The notes under the pieces: generated by a model
Told to the model about the DNA's origin: nothing
The model's input: the letters and a program-made list of their open reading frames with translations, nothing else
Databases searched by the model: none
Program-made: the position numbers and the translations under genes
Assembly (NCBI GenBank): GCA_041391745.1
Contig: JAWKNK010000003.1
Location: 124,001-188,000 of the forward strand
Reading direction: 5' to 3'
DNA: 64,000 bases
DNA from: JAIXWP01 sp041391745
GTDB taxonomy: Bacteria > Bacteroidota > Bacteroidia > Flavobacteriales_D > Sanyastnellaceae
In this document: piece after piece, positions 9,793-17,628 of the stretch
Position numbering within the stretch: position 1 is the first letter of the stretch
How the letters are laid out: every line of letters starts with the position of its first letter

Positions 9793-9875
9793 GCCTTGGT
9801 GGCGGAATTGGTAGACGCGCACGACTCAAAATCGTGTGTCCTAGTGGCATGTGGGTTCGATTCCCACCCGAGGTA
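9793..9875 (+). tRNA. tRNA-Leu, anticodon CAA
   Basis: Full cloverleaf read by eye. The acceptor arm GCCTTGG pairs with CCGAGGT (two G-U pairs). The D-arm is GCGGAATTGGTAGACGC. Anticodon stem CACGA/TCGTG encloses loop CTCAAAA with anticodon CAA, which reads UUG. There is a long class II variable arm and a T-arm GTGGG-TTCGATT-CCCAC. Discriminator A, as in other tRNA-Leu; CCA is not encoded. Confidence 0.96.
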
Positions 9876-9916
9876 CAAAAGGATTTCACTCCCAAAAAAG
9901 TGAATCAAAGTAATTG

Positions 9917-9944
9917 AGCCAGAGAATCATTCTCTGGCTTTTTT
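9917..9944 (+). terminator. Intrinsic terminator after tRNA-Leu
   Basis: Perfect 10-bp stem AGCCAGAGAA/TTCTCTGGCT with a 3-nt loop, then a T-tract. It ends the tRNA transcript before the kinase promoter. Confidence 0.85.
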
Positions 9945-9986
9945 CATTTCTACTTCCACCCTACCCCACTCATTTTCACCTCGTTA

Positions 9987-10017
9987 TTTGCCAATCTCCG
10001 TTTCTTGGTTAATTTTG
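9987..10017 (+). promoter_or_regulatory. Promoter of the first histidine kinase gene
   Basis: TTTG at 9987-9990 and TAATTTTG at 10010-10017 are separated by 19 nt, a near-ideal Bacteroidota promoter. It implies transcription from about 10024, downstream of the TTG codon at 9988, so that codon is unlikely to be the start. Confidence 0.65.
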
Positions 10018-10041
10018 AACCACACTGTTACTACGTTTTTT

Positions 10042-11601
10042 GTGAAATCTCTCATCAATGAAATCAACACCATTGGCATATTGCCTGGTGATGAAGGCGT
10101 ACTAGCCAATCAAAAGCGCTTCGTAGTTTATGAGGCTATACTCATGAGCTTCGGTGGAGTTCTATGGGGCGCAATTGCACTCATGATCGGACGCAACTTT
10201 CAAAGCATTATTCCCTTTTCCTATGTTGCTTTGTCTTTTCTCAATATTGGATTTTTTAAGTACTACAAAAATTTCAAGTTCGTCCAAACTTTTCAGACCG
10301 GAATAAGTCTGCTTTTGCCATTCCTGTTTCAATGGAGCTTAGGTGGGTTCTATGCATCCGGAGGAGTGATGCTTTGGGCCTTATTATCGCTTGCAGCCTC
10401 CCTTTCCTATTCGAATACCAACACCAGTTTTATTTGGCTTACAGTGTATGTGATGCTTACTGTATTTTCAAGCGTCTTCGATCAGACGTTTCAAGAATGG
10501 TATCCCAGCGATTTCGACATGGATTTTAGTATTTCCTTGGTTTCGCTCAATATTTCGGTCGTATCAACATTGATATTCCTGCTCGTTATCTTTTTTGTTC
10601 GGGAAAACTCGAAATCGTATGAAAAGATTCAAGACACGCAGCACATGTTGATTCAATCAGAAAAAATGGCTGCCTTAGGACAACTGAGTGCCGGAATCGC
10701 ACATGAGATCAATACCCCTCTTGGCGCTATTCGCGCCATTTCTGAAGACTTCGACAAGCAGAGTTTTAATAGATTAAAATACGTGCTTGAAATGACACGT
10801 AATTTGACTGATGCCGAGCTCGAACAGTTGGAAAACTTCTTGAAATATTTTCGAGGCAACACATTATTTATTACCACAGCTGAAGAAAGAGAATATGTTA
10901 ATAAGCTGGAAACTCAACTGATCGATTTGAATATCCCAAATGCCAGAGTCATTTCTAGAAAATTGGTCCAAGTGGGAATATTTGAAATTGATGATAGCAT
11001 GAAGCCTTTCATTGGCGAAAAGTTCGAACTTTTCGTTAACACCCTCCATATTCTATTACTCACCTTAAAAAACAACAAGGTCATACTGACAGCGACCCAC
11101 AAAGCTTCAAGAATTGTGAAAGCCTTGAAAGTATATTTGCACTCATCTCCGGCAGACCAACCTGAGTATTTTGATGTAAATGAAAGTATTGAGACGGTGC
11201 TTACTCTATATGCCAATCAATTGAAGCATGGAGTTAATGTGCATCGCAGAATGGAGCCAATTCCATCCTTATTCGGGTTTCAAGAGCAAATGAATCAAGT
11301 TTGGACGAACCTAATCATCAACGCTTGTCAGGCTATGGAGTTTAAAGGAGAATTACAAATCACTTGTAAAAACTCTTCCAATAAAATCATCGTTGCTATT
11401 CAAGATAGTGGCCCAGGAGTTCCAGAGAATATTCGAGGTAAAATATTCGACCCATTCTTCAGTACCAAAGGAATTGGAGAAGGATCAGGCCTCGGACTTG
11501 ACATCGTGAAGCAGATTGTGGAAAGGCATAATGGCACTATCTACTTCAACAGTACAATTGGCGCGGGAACCACGTTCTTTGTTGAACTTCCCGTTAATTG
11601 A
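10042..11601 (+). CDS. Membrane sensor histidine kinase (orphan)
   Basis: About 519 residues if translation begins at GTG 10042, chosen because a strong promoter overlaps the in-frame TTG at 9988; the frame has no early ATG. The N-terminal half holds about six hydrophobic helices and no obvious extracellular sensor domain. An H-box (GIAHEINTPLGAI, His about 221) opens the phosphotransfer domain. About 110 residues then intervene before a second DHp-like helix (THKASRIVKALKVYL). The ATPase domain has N-box NLIINACQAME, DSGPGVP, FDPFFSTK and GSGLGLDIVKQI. No response regulator is adjacent. It ends 1 nt from the convergent kinase gene. Confidence 0.88.
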   Translation: MKSLINEINTIGILPGDEGVLANQKRFVVYEAILMSFGGVLWGAIALMIGRNFQSIIPFSYVALSFLNIGFFKYYKNFKFVQTFQTGISLLLPFLFQWSLGGFYASGGVMLWALLSLAASLSYSNTNTSFIWLTVYVMLTVFSSVFDQTFQEWYPSDFDMDFSISLVSLNISVVSTLIFLLVIFFVRENSKSYEKIQDTQHMLIQSEKMAALGQLSAGIAHEINTPLGAIRAISEDFDKQSFNRLKYVLEMTRNLTDAELEQLENFLKYFRGNTLFITTAEEREYVNKLETQLIDLNIPNARVISRKLVQVGIFEIDDSMKPFIGEKFELFVNTLHILLLTLKNNKVILTATHKASRIVKALKVYLHSSPADQPEYFDVNESIETVLTLYANQLKHGVNVHRRMEPIPSLFGFQEQMNQVWTNLIINACQAMEFKGELQITCKNSSNKIIVAIQDSGPGVPENIRGKIFDPFFSTKGIGEGSGLGLDIVKQIVERHNGTIYFNSTIGAGTTFFVELPVN

Positions 11602-11602
11602 T

Positions 11603-12919
11603 TCAGCTTGCAGAACCCGCAACAAGTGGCAAACAAAACTTGAACTCACTTCCTTTGCCCAGTTCTGATTCCACACTTAATTTGGCGCTATGCTTATTCA
11701 AAAAGTCAATCACAATTTGATTGCCCAGACCAACCCCCTTGGGATTACGATCATCATTAGTGGTAAATGCAATTCCTTGTCTTAGCTTTTCAAGGTTTTC
11801 GGGAGCTATGCCACTTCCATTATCTCGGATAGAAAAACAAAGCTCTCTTCCAATTGCTTTCAAGCTCGTCTGGATCTTTCTATTCGAATTCGTAAACTTG
11901 ATAGCATTACTCAGCAAATTCCTAAGTATTGCCTCCATCATTACTCTATCAATAGTGACAAATCCCTGCCATTTCACATCTATTTTGCAATCTATTTCTC
12001 CGCGACTTACAAGATCTTCATATGGGATACACACTGTTTTGACCAAGCTCTCTACAGCATCAGCATCCATTTCAACAGGTCGAAAAGTAATAATCGCATT
12101 CTCCGTCATCGACCATTTCAAGACATCATTCACCATTTGAATCGTAGCATCAGATTTTTCCTTAATCGATTTTTTTAATTGTCTAATTTCCTCTGGTTGA
12201 AGGGTTTTAGAATCCAATAAATCTAGAAAACCATAAATGCTCGCTAAAGGGGAACGTATGTCGTGTGCAATCATTGACAGAATTTGGTCTCTAGCATAGA
12301 CACTCGATTTGAGTCGCATATTGCTGCTGTCCAGAGCCACCTTATTTCTAATCATATCACCTTGAATCGATTCATTCAATCGAATTAAAAAGATGATTTG
12401 TATAATAATAAATAAGAAAGCTCCGATAATGTTTAACTCCTTCTCTACCAACGGATCAACCACTTCAATTTGAACAACAAACCATTTTTTTAAGTCAATT
12501 AATACTACTACCATCATACCCAGTAAGGATAATGCTGTAAAAAGGTAGCTGTAGAACCTATCGTTCCCGTTGAAAATAATGAAAGAACCAATAGCCAAAG
12601 GAAAATAGAAGAGGAAAACAAAACTGTCCTGAACAGAAACTAAAGCTATAGTTAAGAGAAGAAAATTCATCGAAACGAACGTCCAAACCTTGGCGACACG
12701 CACTTTATCAAGCCTATCCAACCAATAAGAAATGATCACTATTGGTATTAGTGAAACAGTAATCAGGGCATGTTGTTTCATACCCAAGAATAGATCAAGA
12801 ATTGTATAACAAATACTGTAAATAATAATTGGAATAAAAAGCTTACGATGTAACTCTCTAGCTTTAATTTCCAAAATGTTATTTGAATTCAATTCCTCTG
12901 AAGTAATCTTCGTAGTCAT
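11603..12919 (-). CDS. Membrane sensor histidine kinase (orphan)
   Basis: 438 residues. Six or so hydrophobic helices fill residues about 28-180, then a DHp domain with MIAHDIRSPLASIYG (phosphoacceptor His219) and an ATPase domain with RNLLSNAIKFTNSN, RDNGSGIAPENLEK and GVGLGNQIV. The membrane part has no recognised ligand domain, so it may sense the membrane itself or act through a partner. It is transcribed towards the first kinase and away from the SatD-family gene. It carries no receiver domain. The ATG at 12919 lies just downstream of a plausible minus-strand promoter. Confidence 0.88.
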   Translation of the reverse strand: MTTKITSEELNSNNILEIKARELHRKLFIPIIIYSICYTILDLFLGMKQHALITVSLIPIVIISYWLDRLDKVRVAKVWTFVSMNFLLLTIALVSVQDSFVFLFYFPLAIGSFIIFNGNDRFYSYLFTALSLLGMMVVVLIDLKKWFVVQIEVVDPLVEKELNIIGAFLFIIIQIIFLIRLNESIQGDMIRNKVALDSSNMRLKSSVYARDQILSMIAHDIRSPLASIYGFLDLLDSKTLQPEEIRQLKKSIKEKSDATIQMVNDVLKWSMTENAIITFRPVEMDADAVESLVKTVCIPYEDLVSRGEIDCKIDVKWQGFVTIDRVMMEAILRNLLSNAIKFTNSNRKIQTSLKAIGRELCFSIRDNGSGIAPENLEKLRQGIAFTTNDDRNPKGVGLGNQIVIDFLNKHSAKLSVESELGKGSEFKFCLPLVAGSAS

Positions 12920-12940
12920 TGTGTGGAGAAAGTGTGGCTA

Positions 12941-12971
12941 TAAAGATATTTTGTATCTGTCTTAATACCAA
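12941..12971 (-). promoter_or_regulatory. Probable promoter of the minus-strand histidine kinase
   Basis: Read on the minus strand, TTG (12971-12969) and TATCTTTA (12948-12941, one mismatch to TAnnTTTG) are 20 nt apart. A short palindrome, GATATTTTGTATC (12945-12957), overlaps the -7 box and part of the spacer and resembles the inverted repeat in front of the SatD-family gene. Confidence 0.4.
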
Positions 12972-13056
12972 CCCTTTCTACCTCTAAATTCACGAAAAAG
13001 TTTCCTGAGTAATTCACAAATACTCAACAAACCCCGCCTTTTATAATATTTTTAAA

Positions 13057-13103
13057 CGATATTTTAGTAATATCGCTTTTTACATTTATATATTAATAAT
13101 ATC
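13057..13103. promoter_or_regulatory. Operator-like inverted repeat upstream of the SatD-family gene
   Basis: CGATATT at 13057-13063 and AATATCG at 13069-13075 form a 7-bp inverted repeat with a 5-nt spacer. A further half-site AATATC lies at 13098-13103, 10 nt before the ATG. The flanks are very AT-rich. Its position suits binding by a repressor, perhaps the HTH protein encoded next; that link is inference. Confidence 0.4.
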
Positions 13104-13113
13104 ATTTATTTAA

Positions 13114-13758
13114 ATGAATTTATACGCAATAATTACAGGAAATTTAATCGCAACTACCAAAAAGACTGACTCGGTTGCTGGAGCAGAACAACTTAAAAAT
13201 ATTCTGCTTTCATTCGGAATGAGACCCTTTTATTGGGAGATTTTTCTCGGCACTAGCTTTCAAATTGTTGTAGAAGAGCCCGAAAAAGCTCTGGAAAAGG
13301 CTATTTTGATCAAAGCTGCTATCAAGTGTGTAAGGGGAATGGATGTTCGGATTTCAATAGGTATCGGTTCTTTAGATCTAAGGGCTTCAAAAGCAACCGA
13401 ATGTATCGGTGAAGCTTTCCAAAAATCACTTTACCAATTCGATTACTTGGGAGTCAATAATTTGCGACTTGGTTTAAATACACCTTGGGCAATCATGAAT
13501 GAATATTTCAATGCGTCTTTGCCTTTACTAGAAAATATATGCGATAAATGGAAACCGGCCACTGCACAAATCATCATGAATTACATCGCCGGAAACTACC
13601 CGAGACAAAAAGAAATGGCTAGTCAATTGGGCCTGTCACAAGCGATGATTTCAACCTCTCTCACCCGTGGAGGATGGTCAGAAATTGCCACCTATTTGGA
13701 TTGGACCAGAGAAAAATTGCAAGCTCAATTGCAACTTGAGTCTATGACTACTTCTTGA
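13114..13758 (+). CDS. SatD-family protein with C-terminal helix-turn-helix
   Basis: 214 residues. The N-terminal part (MNLYAIITGNLIATTKK, then WEIFLGTSFQIVVEEPEKAL and VRISIGIGSLDL) matches my memory of the Bacteroidota SatD family, where GDSFQ is more usual than the GTSFQ seen here. Residues about 150-190 (ATAQIIMNYIAGNYPRQKEM and LGLSQAMISTSLTRGGW) form a helix-turn-helix. A nucleic-acid or nucleotide-linked regulator is likely, but the molecular activity is unknown. It lies divergent to a histidine kinase and its 3' end overlaps the convergent lipoprotein gene by 11 nt. Confidence 0.7.
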   Translation: MNLYAIITGNLIATTKKTDSVAGAEQLKNILLSFGMRPFYWEIFLGTSFQIVVEEPEKALEKAILIKAAIKCVRGMDVRISIGIGSLDLRASKATECIGEAFQKSLYQFDYLGVNNLRLGLNTPWAIMNEYFNASLPLLENICDKWKPATAQIIMNYIAGNYPRQKEMASQLGLSQAMISTSLTRGGWSEIATYLDWTREKLQAQLQLESMTTS

Positions 13759-14542
13759 TATTAAAGGTGTACTTGTCAGAATTACTGCCTACCTCATTCG
13801 ATAAGCCCGTTACTTTAATCACCGCGAAAAGGTGATTGATGGTGTCATATTCTGTAATCAGAATATCATTCAAAGCCACGTTATTAATGATGTTTAGCGC
13901 TGTGCTACTCGTATATGAATCCTTGGCTGAACCCATTGTCGCTTCTGGATAATTGAAACTATTGTTTCTCACGAATTTAACACCACTGTACGAGGTCAAG
14001 GCATAGTTCAATTCTCCATCTTCCGTTTCATCAAATTCTACTAAATCTACTAAAGTAGAATCGGGGTTTGCTTGCAACTGATATTGCGCATAAGTGCGGA
14101 TATTCATTGCATTTACCAAGCCCGTGCTGTATTTGGAGTAAATCTCGAAACCTGAATTCTCTGTCAAGGGAGACGCGCTATCCACATTTACTCTTTTTAC
14201 CACAGAGTTATTGTTTCCTTCTGTGTCATAAATCGTAAATGTGACAATTACATCTGAAACTCCAGATGGAGCTGTGAAAACCCAGAAGAATTTCGCTTCC
14301 TTTCCATAAATAGAAGTATCCTTCACTGTAGATGTTACACCTCCATTCGGCTTTACCTGAATTAGAATATTGCGAAGTTCATTGCTTCCCGCAAATCCTT
14401 CAATGGTAAATTCAGTAATATCACCAGCGTCAGAATAAATCTGTGATGAGCTTGGACTAATGTACAAGTAGGGTGGATCTTCTCTTCTACATCCTGTGAA
14501 AATCAACCCAGCAACAACAACAAAGAATAAAACTAGACGCAT
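13748..14542 (-). CDS. Lipoprotein of unknown function
   Basis: 264 residues with a lipoprotein signal (MRLVLFFVVVAGLIFTGC; lipidated Cys18). The mature chain looks like one or two Ig-like beta domains (YISPSSSQIYSDAGDITEF, FFWVFTAPSGVSDVIVTF), followed by a region with KDSYTSSTALNIINNV. No enzyme motif. An intrinsic terminator separates it from the gene upstream, so it probably has its own promoter. The 11-nt overlap with the SatD-family gene leaves no room for a dedicated terminator. Envelope function is inferred from the lipobox only. Confidence 0.75.
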   Translation of the reverse strand: MRLVLFFVVVAGLIFTGCRREDPPYLYISPSSSQIYSDAGDITEFTIEGFAGSNELRNILIQVKPNGGVTSTVKDTSIYGKEAKFFWVFTAPSGVSDVIVTFTIYDTEGNNNSVVKRVNVDSASPLTENSGFEIYSKYSTGLVNAMNIRTYAQYQLQANPDSTLVDLVEFDETEDGELNYALTSYSGVKFVRNNSFNYPEATMGSAKDSYTSSTALNIINNVALNDILITEYDTINHLFAVIKVTGLSNEVGSNSDKYTFNIKK

Positions 14543-14567
14543 GGCTTAAATTTAAAATGAAATAAAA

Positions 14568-14597
14568 AACACCCCGAAAATACGAGGTGTTTTTTTA
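14568..14597 (-). terminator. Intrinsic terminator after the 140-residue lipoprotein gene
   Basis: On the minus strand AACACCTCG and CGGGGTGTT form a 9-bp stem with one mismatch, followed by T residues. The plus strand also ends in a T-run, so it may work both ways. Confidence 0.7.
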
Positions 14598-14613
14598 ATG
14601 TCCGAGAAAACGA

Positions 14614-15036
14614 TTATTTCGATTTGATCTTGTACATCTTGAAACGTACTTTCAATTCCTCACGTCGACCCAAAAACTGTCTATGAGTAATCGTCTCGTA
14701 TGAAACCGGTAGCACAAAGTCGGCATCAGGCTTTTGCTGAAGCGCATCGTAAATGGCATTTGATGTTCCTCTGTCTGCTGGAAGCTGAATGCCCAAGCCA
14801 TTTTGAGAAAGCAATACTCCTTGACGGTATTTACGGCCGCCGTAAGGAATTACACCAAGCACATAAGATTGCTCGCTGGATCCAACAACATCACCTATAT
14901 ACTCCAGATCATCAAAATCGATAATCACTTGAGCGTTTACTGAAGTCACTGGAACCGCTCTTCTATAGGTGGTACATGACGATACCAAAACCGTCAGCAA
15001 TACCACAGCTACTATTAGGAAGCGATTATTTTTCAT
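14614..15036 (-). CDS. Small lipoprotein of unknown function
   Basis: 140 residues. Signal and lipobox MKNNRFLIVAVVLLTVLVSSC give a lipid anchor at Cys21. The mature part contains IDFDDLEYIGDVVGSSEQ and PDADFVLPVSYET, a pattern I associate with small uncharacterised Bacteroidota lipoproteins. It begins 13 nt after the outer-membrane barrel gene (15050-15907) and ends at a terminator, so the two form a likely two-gene operon and may work at the same membrane. Confidence 0.78.
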   Translation of the reverse strand: MKNNRFLIVAVVLLTVLVSSCTTYRRAVPVTSVNAQVIIDFDDLEYIGDVVGSSEQSYVLGVIPYGGRKYRQGVLLSQNGLGIQLPADRGTSNAIYDALQQKPDADFVLPVSYETITHRQFLGRREELKVRFKMYKIKSK

Positions 15037-15049
15037 ATCTCTTAAAAGT

Positions 15050-15907
15050 TTAGTTCATCGGCGCACTTGCATTGTTGCCTGTGCCGAAATAAATATGAAG
15101 GTTCAAACGAACCATTTGATTGGTGTTCATGTTGAACTCACGACGCTTCAACTTGCTGTATTGATGATCGTCTGGTGCACCGCTAAGATCAAAATCTTGC
15201 TCAAACCACTCACCATCGTTTGAAGTTGAACCAATCTTACTCGTTTGATTCACTTTTGTTCTTCCTCCAAATGTCCACATTCCATTTAGGCCATATTCCA
15301 AACCAAGTGAAACAGGAAGTTCCGCGATGAATACATTGAAACCAGTTACCAATGCAAACCCAAGGTTTTGAGTGTTGGTAGAAGTAATTGTTTCAATTTC
15401 ATCGTTGTTGTCATAGCTCATGAATTCTCTCGTCTTCATTTTACCTAATCCAATCAACACATCGCCACCCGCATAAACATCAAAGATGTTCTTAGGAGTG
15501 AAATGCTTTTCCATACCGATGGATAAATTGAACTGACGATCAACAGAGCGAGAAACAAACTCTGCCAAATCATCAGCTGGCGGAGGAGTCAAAGCTGTAC
15601 TGTCAGCCACTGTACCAGAATTTGCCCAATTGTTTGTAGACAGGCGAATTCCAGCGCGAATAACATTTACATCAGTCTTGTAGTACTTGAATGTCAACAA
15701 GTCACCAGTACTCAAAAGGTTTCCTGCGAAACTTCCTTGAGCATCTGTAGCTGATACGATTGGAATAACAAATTGAAGAGCTGCATCGCCTGCAACTGGA
15801 CGAGCTCCTAGTCTGATGTGCTGGTCATAATTCGTGCGATCAGATAGCTGAGCACTCGCACTAATGAAAGCCAATACCACACCTAGTGATAAGATAATTT
15901 TCTTCAT
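15050..15907 (-). CDS. Outer-membrane beta-barrel protein
   Basis: 285 residues with signal peptide MKKIILSLGVVLAFISASAQ. Repeated amphipathic strands (IRAGIRLSTNNW, FNLSIGMEKHF, FDVYAGGDVLIGLG, GFALVTGFNVFIAELPVSLG, LEYGLNGMW) and the terminal stretch MVRLNLHIYFG indicate a small barrel of about 10-12 strands. It resembles the protein at 24612-25436 in its strand pattern (GMEKHFTPKN... compared with GYEKHFDGTD...). Both are next to a lipoprotein gene. Role: probably a structural or transport barrel. Confidence 0.8.
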   Translation of the reverse strand: MKKIILSLGVVLAFISASAQLSDRTNYDQHIRLGARPVAGDAALQFVIPIVSATDAQGSFAGNLLSTGDLLTFKYYKTDVNVIRAGIRLSTNNWANSGTVADSTALTPPPADDLAEFVSRSVDRQFNLSIGMEKHFTPKNIFDVYAGGDVLIGLGKMKTREFMSYDNNDEIETITSTNTQNLGFALVTGFNVFIAELPVSLGLEYGLNGMWTFGGRTKVNQTSKIGSTSNDGEWFEQDFDLSGAPDDHQYSKLKRREFNMNTNQMVRLNLHIYFGTGNNASAPMN

Positions 15908-15929
15908 GGTTAAAGGTTTAAATATGACT

Positions 15930-15963
15930 CAAAGATAAAACTGAGTACTTAGAACTTACACAA
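15930..15963 (-). promoter_or_regulatory. Promoter of the barrel/lipoprotein operon
   Basis: On the minus strand TTG (15963-15961) and TATCTTTG (15937-15930), a full match to TAnnTTTG, are 23 nt apart. The box ends 22 nt before the ATG at 15907. Confidence 0.55.
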
Positions 15964-15999
15964 TCAGTAAATTAGTTGTAAACAGGTCTGTTAATAACC

Positions 16000-17628
16000 T
16001 TATTCCACAACCATTTTCGTAGAGAATACTTCAACATCATTCACAATGAGCTTGAAGTAGTGGTTTCCTTTAACTTGATCATCAAATTTCATCACATACT
16101 GATGCTCGCCAGCTAGCAGGCCGAAATCACCACCTTCCCCTTCAAGAATTTCTTCTCTAGGAGCTATTGAAGGCGACATAGACGATTTCTCACTCACAAA
16201 TTCCCACGGCTCACTTGTAAGATAAAATCTAACATCAGATGGCATCACGTCCGTTAAGTTGAACCTAGTGTGTACTTCATCCATGTTCGCGTTGGTGAAT
16301 ACATCTGCAATAAATGGTGAGCTAGAAGCAGAAGAAAAATTGTAAGCGCCTGGCTTCTTCTTCAAATAAATTTCTATAATTCCATTATAAGCCTCGCTAG
16401 GCTCCTCTGGCCAAAATGTATTTGCCATTGAACTCGAAATGCCTCCAAATACAAATCCTACCAGCACTGAGTCACGCATGCACAGACTTTCAACGTCCAC
16501 GATTCCAGATCCACGGTGCTCTAAATAAGTCACTGGAATGAAAGATGCTCCACTACCCAAAAAGCCAGGCATTTGATATGGAAGCGTCCATTCCGACATG
16601 CTCTCCCCTTCTTCAACAACTGCACTGACTGTTTTCACAAAAGGTGCATTGCTGTCTTGAACCATTTCTCCCCCATCAAGAAAATAAGCCGCAATTCCTC
16701 CAAAGAAAAAATGACTCACTTGACCATGATTGTAAAACGCTGCATGAGCCGCATGGTAATGATTAAAATACTGACTAAAATTAGGAATAGTAAAAACAGT
16801 GTCTTCAGTAATGCGAATCGCAGTGCGATAGGGCAAGTCCATGTCCTTTTGGAACACTCCCGAAACCACAGTTAAATACTCTTTTCCCAAACTATCTACA
16901 CCAGGAAGAAGATTAAAATCTCTTCGATGTAAAAGCTCTTCATTAAAATAAGACTTTCCCCATTTCACTTTCACTCCATCCCATTCAAACGCGTGAAATC
17001 CACTGATGTATTTCTGATCGTAGGTTGGATTTCCCATAGGGTTGTAAGTTCCATCAAATCGATGCCCACCTACGAGGTAATATTTCCCATTCATCATCTC
17101 GAGTTGACCACCGCATACGGCAAATCGCTCGTCCTCCACACGCACAAAAAGACCGTCGTTGATGCTTCCTTTTTTCACCGCACCCACCACTTCACTTATC
17201 TTAAAAAATAACGCCGCCGGGAATGTAATTTTATCATCCGTCTTTTTAGAATAGCCGTAGCCTCCAACCACACACATCATGTCGCCATGCTGATAAAACT
17301 CGTGGTTGCTAGCGCTCAATTGTTCACGATACAAATCGCTAAGTCCATCAAGACTCACCGCAACCATCGTGTTCGCATATGAATCCCACACAAACAAGGA
17401 ATCGTTGCGTCCATCTTGATGAAAGGATAACCAAGGTTGTTTTTTATGAAGTCCATCTATTCTACCTCCAAGAATAAGCACTTCGTCACTAAATGTTCCG
17501 AAGGCGTATGACTGCAAGGCGGGAAAACCTTCGATTCTTTTTTCACCGATAGAAATGGTATAGTCCAACTGACCGAACGAACGTTCGGTTATAAATAGTA
17601 AACTTAAAACAACTAAAACTAATCTCAC
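16000..17628 (-). CDS. Kelch-like propeller protein, probable T9SS cargo (paralogue B)
   Basis: 542 residues. The signal peptide ends TERSFGQ. Kelch-type blades recur: VLILGGRIDGLHKKQP, CVVGGYGYSKK, FAVCGGQLE, YYLVGGHRFDG, FFFGGIAAYF, GFVFGGISSS. Order and wording match the next gene closely, so this is a tandem duplicate. The C-terminus lacks YPNP but has LLAGEHQYVMKFDD, HYFKLIVND and FSTKMVVE, which fits a diverged type A (FlgD-Ig-like) sorting domain. Its start overlaps the upstream paralogue's stop by 4 nt, so translation is coupled. The ligand or reaction is unknown. Confidence 0.8.
   Translation of the reverse strand: MRLVLVVLSLLFITERSFGQLDYTISIGEKRIEGFPALQSYAFGTFSDEVLILGGRIDGLHKKQPWLSFHQDGRNDSLFVWDSYANTMVAVSLDGLSDLYREQLSASNHEFYQHGDMMCVVGGYGYSKKTDDKITFPAALFFKISEVVGAVKKGSINDGLFVRVEDERFAVCGGQLEMMNGKYYLVGGHRFDGTYNPMGNPTYDQKYISGFHAFEWDGVKVKWGKSYFNEELLHRRDFNLLPGVDSLGKEYLTVVSGVFQKDMDLPYRTAIRITEDTVFTIPNFSQYFNHYHAAHAAFYNHGQVSHFFFGGIAAYFLDGGEMVQDSNAPFVKTVSAVVEEGESMSEWTLPYQMPGFLGSGASFIPVTYLEHRGSGIVDVESLCMRDSVLVGFVFGGISSSMANTFWPEEPSEAYNGIIEIYLKKKPGAYNFSSASSSPFIADVFTNANMDEVHTRFNLTDVMPSDVRFYLTSEPWEFVSEKSSMSPSIAPREEILEGEGGDFGLLAGEHQYVMKFDDQVKGNHYFKLIVNDVEVFSTKMVVE
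17572..17589. repeat. Iterated 18-bp palindrome, copy 1
   Basis: Differs at one base from the ideal palindrome ACCGAACGATCGTTCGGT (position 10, T to A). It lies in the signal-peptide codons of the 542-residue kelch-like protein, where it encodes TERSFG. Confidence 0.8.
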
